Notes under the pieces: model-generated
Told to the model about the DNA's origin: nothing
The model's input: only the letters and a program-made list of their open reading frames with translations
Database searches by the model: none
From: Dyella sp. C9
GTDB taxonomy: Bacteria > Pseudomonadota > Gammaproteobacteria > Xanthomonadales > Rhodanobacteraceae
NCBI RefSeq assembly: GCF_003332825.1
Contig: NZ_QIRF01000023.1
Location: 1 to 64,000 of the forward strand
Direction: 5' to 3'
DNA: 64,000 nt
Program-made: the position numbers and the translations under genes
Part shown: positions 62,475 through 64,000 of the stretch, one piece after another
How the letters are laid out: each line of letters opens with the position of its first letter
How positions within the stretch are numbered: the first letter of the stretch is position 1

Positions 62475-63470
62475 ATGGACGATCTGGATAGCCGCGCGAT
62501 AGCAGCGCTGGCCGATATCGACAAGGCCGACACGCTCGAGGCGCTCGACGCGCTGCGCGTGAGCCTGCTGGGCAAGAGCGGCATCGTCACCGCGGCGCTG
62601 AAGGCGCTGGGCGCGCTGTCGCCGGACGAGCGCAAGGCGCGCGGCGCCGAGGTCAATCGGGTCAAGGACCGCCTCGCCGATGCATTGGCCGCGCGCAAGC
62701 AACTGCTGGAGCAGGCCGAGCTCGACCACCGCCTTGCCTCCGAGACCATCGACATCACGCTGCCCGGCCGCAACGGCGAGCGCGGCGGCATCCATCCGAT
62801 CACCCGTGCGCTCGAGCGCATCACGGCGATCTTTTCGCGCCTGGGCTACCAGCGTGCCGACGGTCCGGAGATCGAGGACGACTGGCACAACTTCGAGGCG
62901 CTGAATTTCCCGCCGCACCATCCGGCGCGCGCCATGCATGACACCTTCTACTTCGGTGACGGTCGCCTGCTGCGCACGCATACCTCGCCGGTGCAGGTGC
63001 GCTCGATGCAGGGGCGCCAGCCGCCCATCCGCATCATCGCCCCTGGCAAGGTGTACCGCAGCGACTCGGACCAAACCCACTCGCCGATGTTCCACCAGAT
63101 CGAAGGCCTGCTGGTGGACGAAACCTCCAGCTTCGCCGACCTCAAGGGCACGCTGGCCGAATTCATTCGCGCGTTCTTCGAGCGCGACTTCGAGATGCGT
63201 TTCCGCCCCAGCTACTTCCCTTTCACCGAGCCCTCGGCCGAAGTGGATATCCGCTGGGACGCCGAAGACGGCAGCACGCGCTGGCTCGAGGTGCTGGGCT
63301 GCGGCATGGTGCATCCCAACGTGCTGAAGAACTGCGGCATCGACCCGGAGCGCTACACCGGCTTCGCGTTCGGCCTGGGCGTGGAGCGCTTCGCGATGCT
63401 TCGCTATGGCGTCTCCGATCTGCGCGCGTTCTTCGAGAACGACCTGCGGTTCCTCAGGCAATTTGCCTGA
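62475..63470 (+). CDS. pheS: Phenylalanyl-tRNA synthetase alpha subunit
   Basis: 331 residues. An N-terminal coiled-coil (EVNRVKDRLADALAARKQLLEQAEL) is followed by the class II core: HPITRALERITAIFSRLGY, VYRSDSDQTHSPMFHQIEG, FRPSYFPFTEPSAEVDI and GFAFGLGVERFAMLRYGV. The frame extends upstream to 62298 only through the repeat, so ATG 62475 is the start. The stop codon lies within an inverted repeat CCTCAGGCAA/TTGCCTGAGG (63452-63472). Confidence 0.96.
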   Translation: MDDLDSRAIAALADIDKADTLEALDALRVSLLGKSGIVTAALKALGALSPDERKARGAEVNRVKDRLADALAARKQLLEQAELDHRLASETIDITLPGRNGERGGIHPITRALERITAIFSRLGYQRADGPEIEDDWHNFEALNFPPHHPARAMHDTFYFGDGRLLRTHTSPVQVRSMQGRQPPIRIIAPGKVYRSDSDQTHSPMFHQIEGLLVDETSSFADLKGTLAEFIRAFFERDFEMRFRPSYFPFTEPSAEVDIRWDAEDGSTRWLEVLGCGMVHPNVLKNCGIDPERYTGFAFGLGVERFAMLRYGVSDLRAFFENDLRFLRQFA

Positions 63471-63473
63471 GGT

Positions 63474-63580
63474 GTGAATAGGGAATGGGGAATCGGGAAT
63501 AGGCAAACGTCACTATCCCGATAACCGCGGATTTCCCTAAGTTTTCGATTCCCTATTCTCGATTCCCTATTCCCGGCAAA
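63474..63580. repeat. Short AT-rich repeat cluster between pheS and pheT
   Basis: GAATAGGGAATGGGGAATCG (63477-63496) and GGGAATAGG on the left are matched by inverse copies CGATTCCCTATTCTCGATTC (63546-63565) and CCCTATTC on the right. This family is common in Xanthomonas genomes. It lengthens the pheS-pheT spacing to 114 bp. Confidence 0.8.
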
Positions 63581-63584
63581 AACC

Positions 63585-64000
63585 ATGAAATTCTCCGAAA
63601 ACTGGCTGCGCCACCATGTGCCGACCAAGGCCTCGCGTGACGAACTTTCCGCGACGCTGACCGCGATCGGCCTGGAGGTCGAAGACGTGACCGCGCTGGG
63701 CGATTCGCTCGATGGCGTGGTGGTGGCGCGCATCGTCAGCGCCCAGAAGCACCCCGAGGCCGATCGCCTGCAGGTGTGCGAAGTGGATACCGGCACCGGC
63801 ACCGTGCAGATCGTCTGCGGTGCGCCCAACGCGCGCGCGGGCCTGGTGGCGCCGCTGGCGACCGTCGGCGCCAGCTTGCCCGGTGGCATCGCAATCAAGG
63901 CGGCGAAGCTGCGCGGCGTCGAGTCGTTCGGCATGCTCTGCTCGGCCAAGGAGCTGGGCATCGATCCTGACGCCTCCGGCCTGCTCGAACTCCCGGCCGA
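63585..64000 (+). CDS. pheT: Phenylalanyl-tRNA synthetase beta subunit (3' end outside window)
   Basis: The first 138 codons are visible: MKFSENWLRHHVPTKASRDE, then the N-terminal tRNA-binding domain with HPEADRLQVCEVDTGTG, IVCGAPNARAG and LRGVESFGMLCSAKELG. This is the normal PheT N-terminus. The gene runs past the window end. It forms the alpha2-beta2 enzyme with PheS; the beta subunit carries the editing site. Confidence 0.96.
   Translation, partial: MKFSENWLRHHVPTKASRDELSATLTAIGLEVEDVTALGDSLDGVVVARIVSAQKHPEADRLQVCEVDTGTGTVQIVCGAPNARAGLVAPLATVGASLPGGIAIKAAKLRGVESFGMLCSAKELGIDPDASGLLELPA

Overview
The window is one contiguous stretch of a high-GC gammaproteobacterial chromosome. Gene content and order point to the Xanthomonadales, most likely Rhodanobacteraceae (Dyella, Rhodanobacter, Luteibacter or a relative): petABC-sspA-sspB, purE-purK beside a Trm112-like gene, phoH-ybeY-corC-miaB, thrS-infC-rpmI-rplT-pheS-pheT, two large TonB-dependent receptors, and inverted repeats of the type scattered through genomes of this order. 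The genus is an inference from gene content. No plasmid, phage, transposase or CRISPR signature was seen.

Layout. Positions 1-9.1 kb hold a surface-glycan cluster: a DegT-type aminotransferase (its 5' end lies outside the window), a dolichol-phosphate-mannose-synthase-like GT2, two GT4 glycosyltransferases and two SAM methyltransferases on the + strand, facing a flippase on the - strand. Positions 7.0-20.6 kb form the most distinctive region. Four large multipass membrane proteins with a GT-C-like N-terminus and TPR-like C-terminus, together with one phosphoethanolamine-transferase-like protein, surround two back-to-back type IV pilin genes. One secreted S9 peptidase gene is interposed. I read this as a candidate pilin (or surface) glycosylation and phospho-modification locus in which the GT2 could supply lipid-linked sugar, the flippase could move lipid-linked glycan across the membrane, and the GT-C proteins could transfer it in the periplasm. 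None of these links is proven by sequence alone.

Positions 20.8-43 kb are largely housekeeping: corA, a DUF4105 protein, corC, ybeY, phoH, miaB, a lytic transglycosylase, a DegS-like protease, the cytochrome bc1 operon petABC with sspA and sspB, nadC coupled to a large DUF1631 gene, purE-purK, sodB, grxD, an SDR and a MarC protein. At 43-51.5 kb lie a two-domain acyltransferase resembling ornithine-lipid synthase OlsF and two TonB-dependent receptors (one siderophore-receptor-like, one Oar-like). Their intergenic regions are AT-rich and contain shared words, direct repeats, terminator-like hairpins and a possible small RNA. From 51.6 kb to the end are ppnN, tRNA-Asn, a lipoprotein, a FimT/GspH pseudopilin, uvrB, tRNA-Val, hemJ, a UDP-sugar epimerase and the translation cluster thrS-infC-rpmI-rplT-pheS-pheT (pheT cut by the window end).

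Regulatory highlights read directly from the DNA: infC appears to start at an AUC codon behind a strong Shine-Dalgarno; thrS is preceded by a short open frame with tandem Thr codons and a terminator-like hairpin; the Oar-like gene has a leader of about 160 nt with a terminator-like stem and a possible alternative pairing; the second pilin has a sigma-54-like -24/-12 element; and repeats or terminators separate most members of the thrS-pheT cluster.
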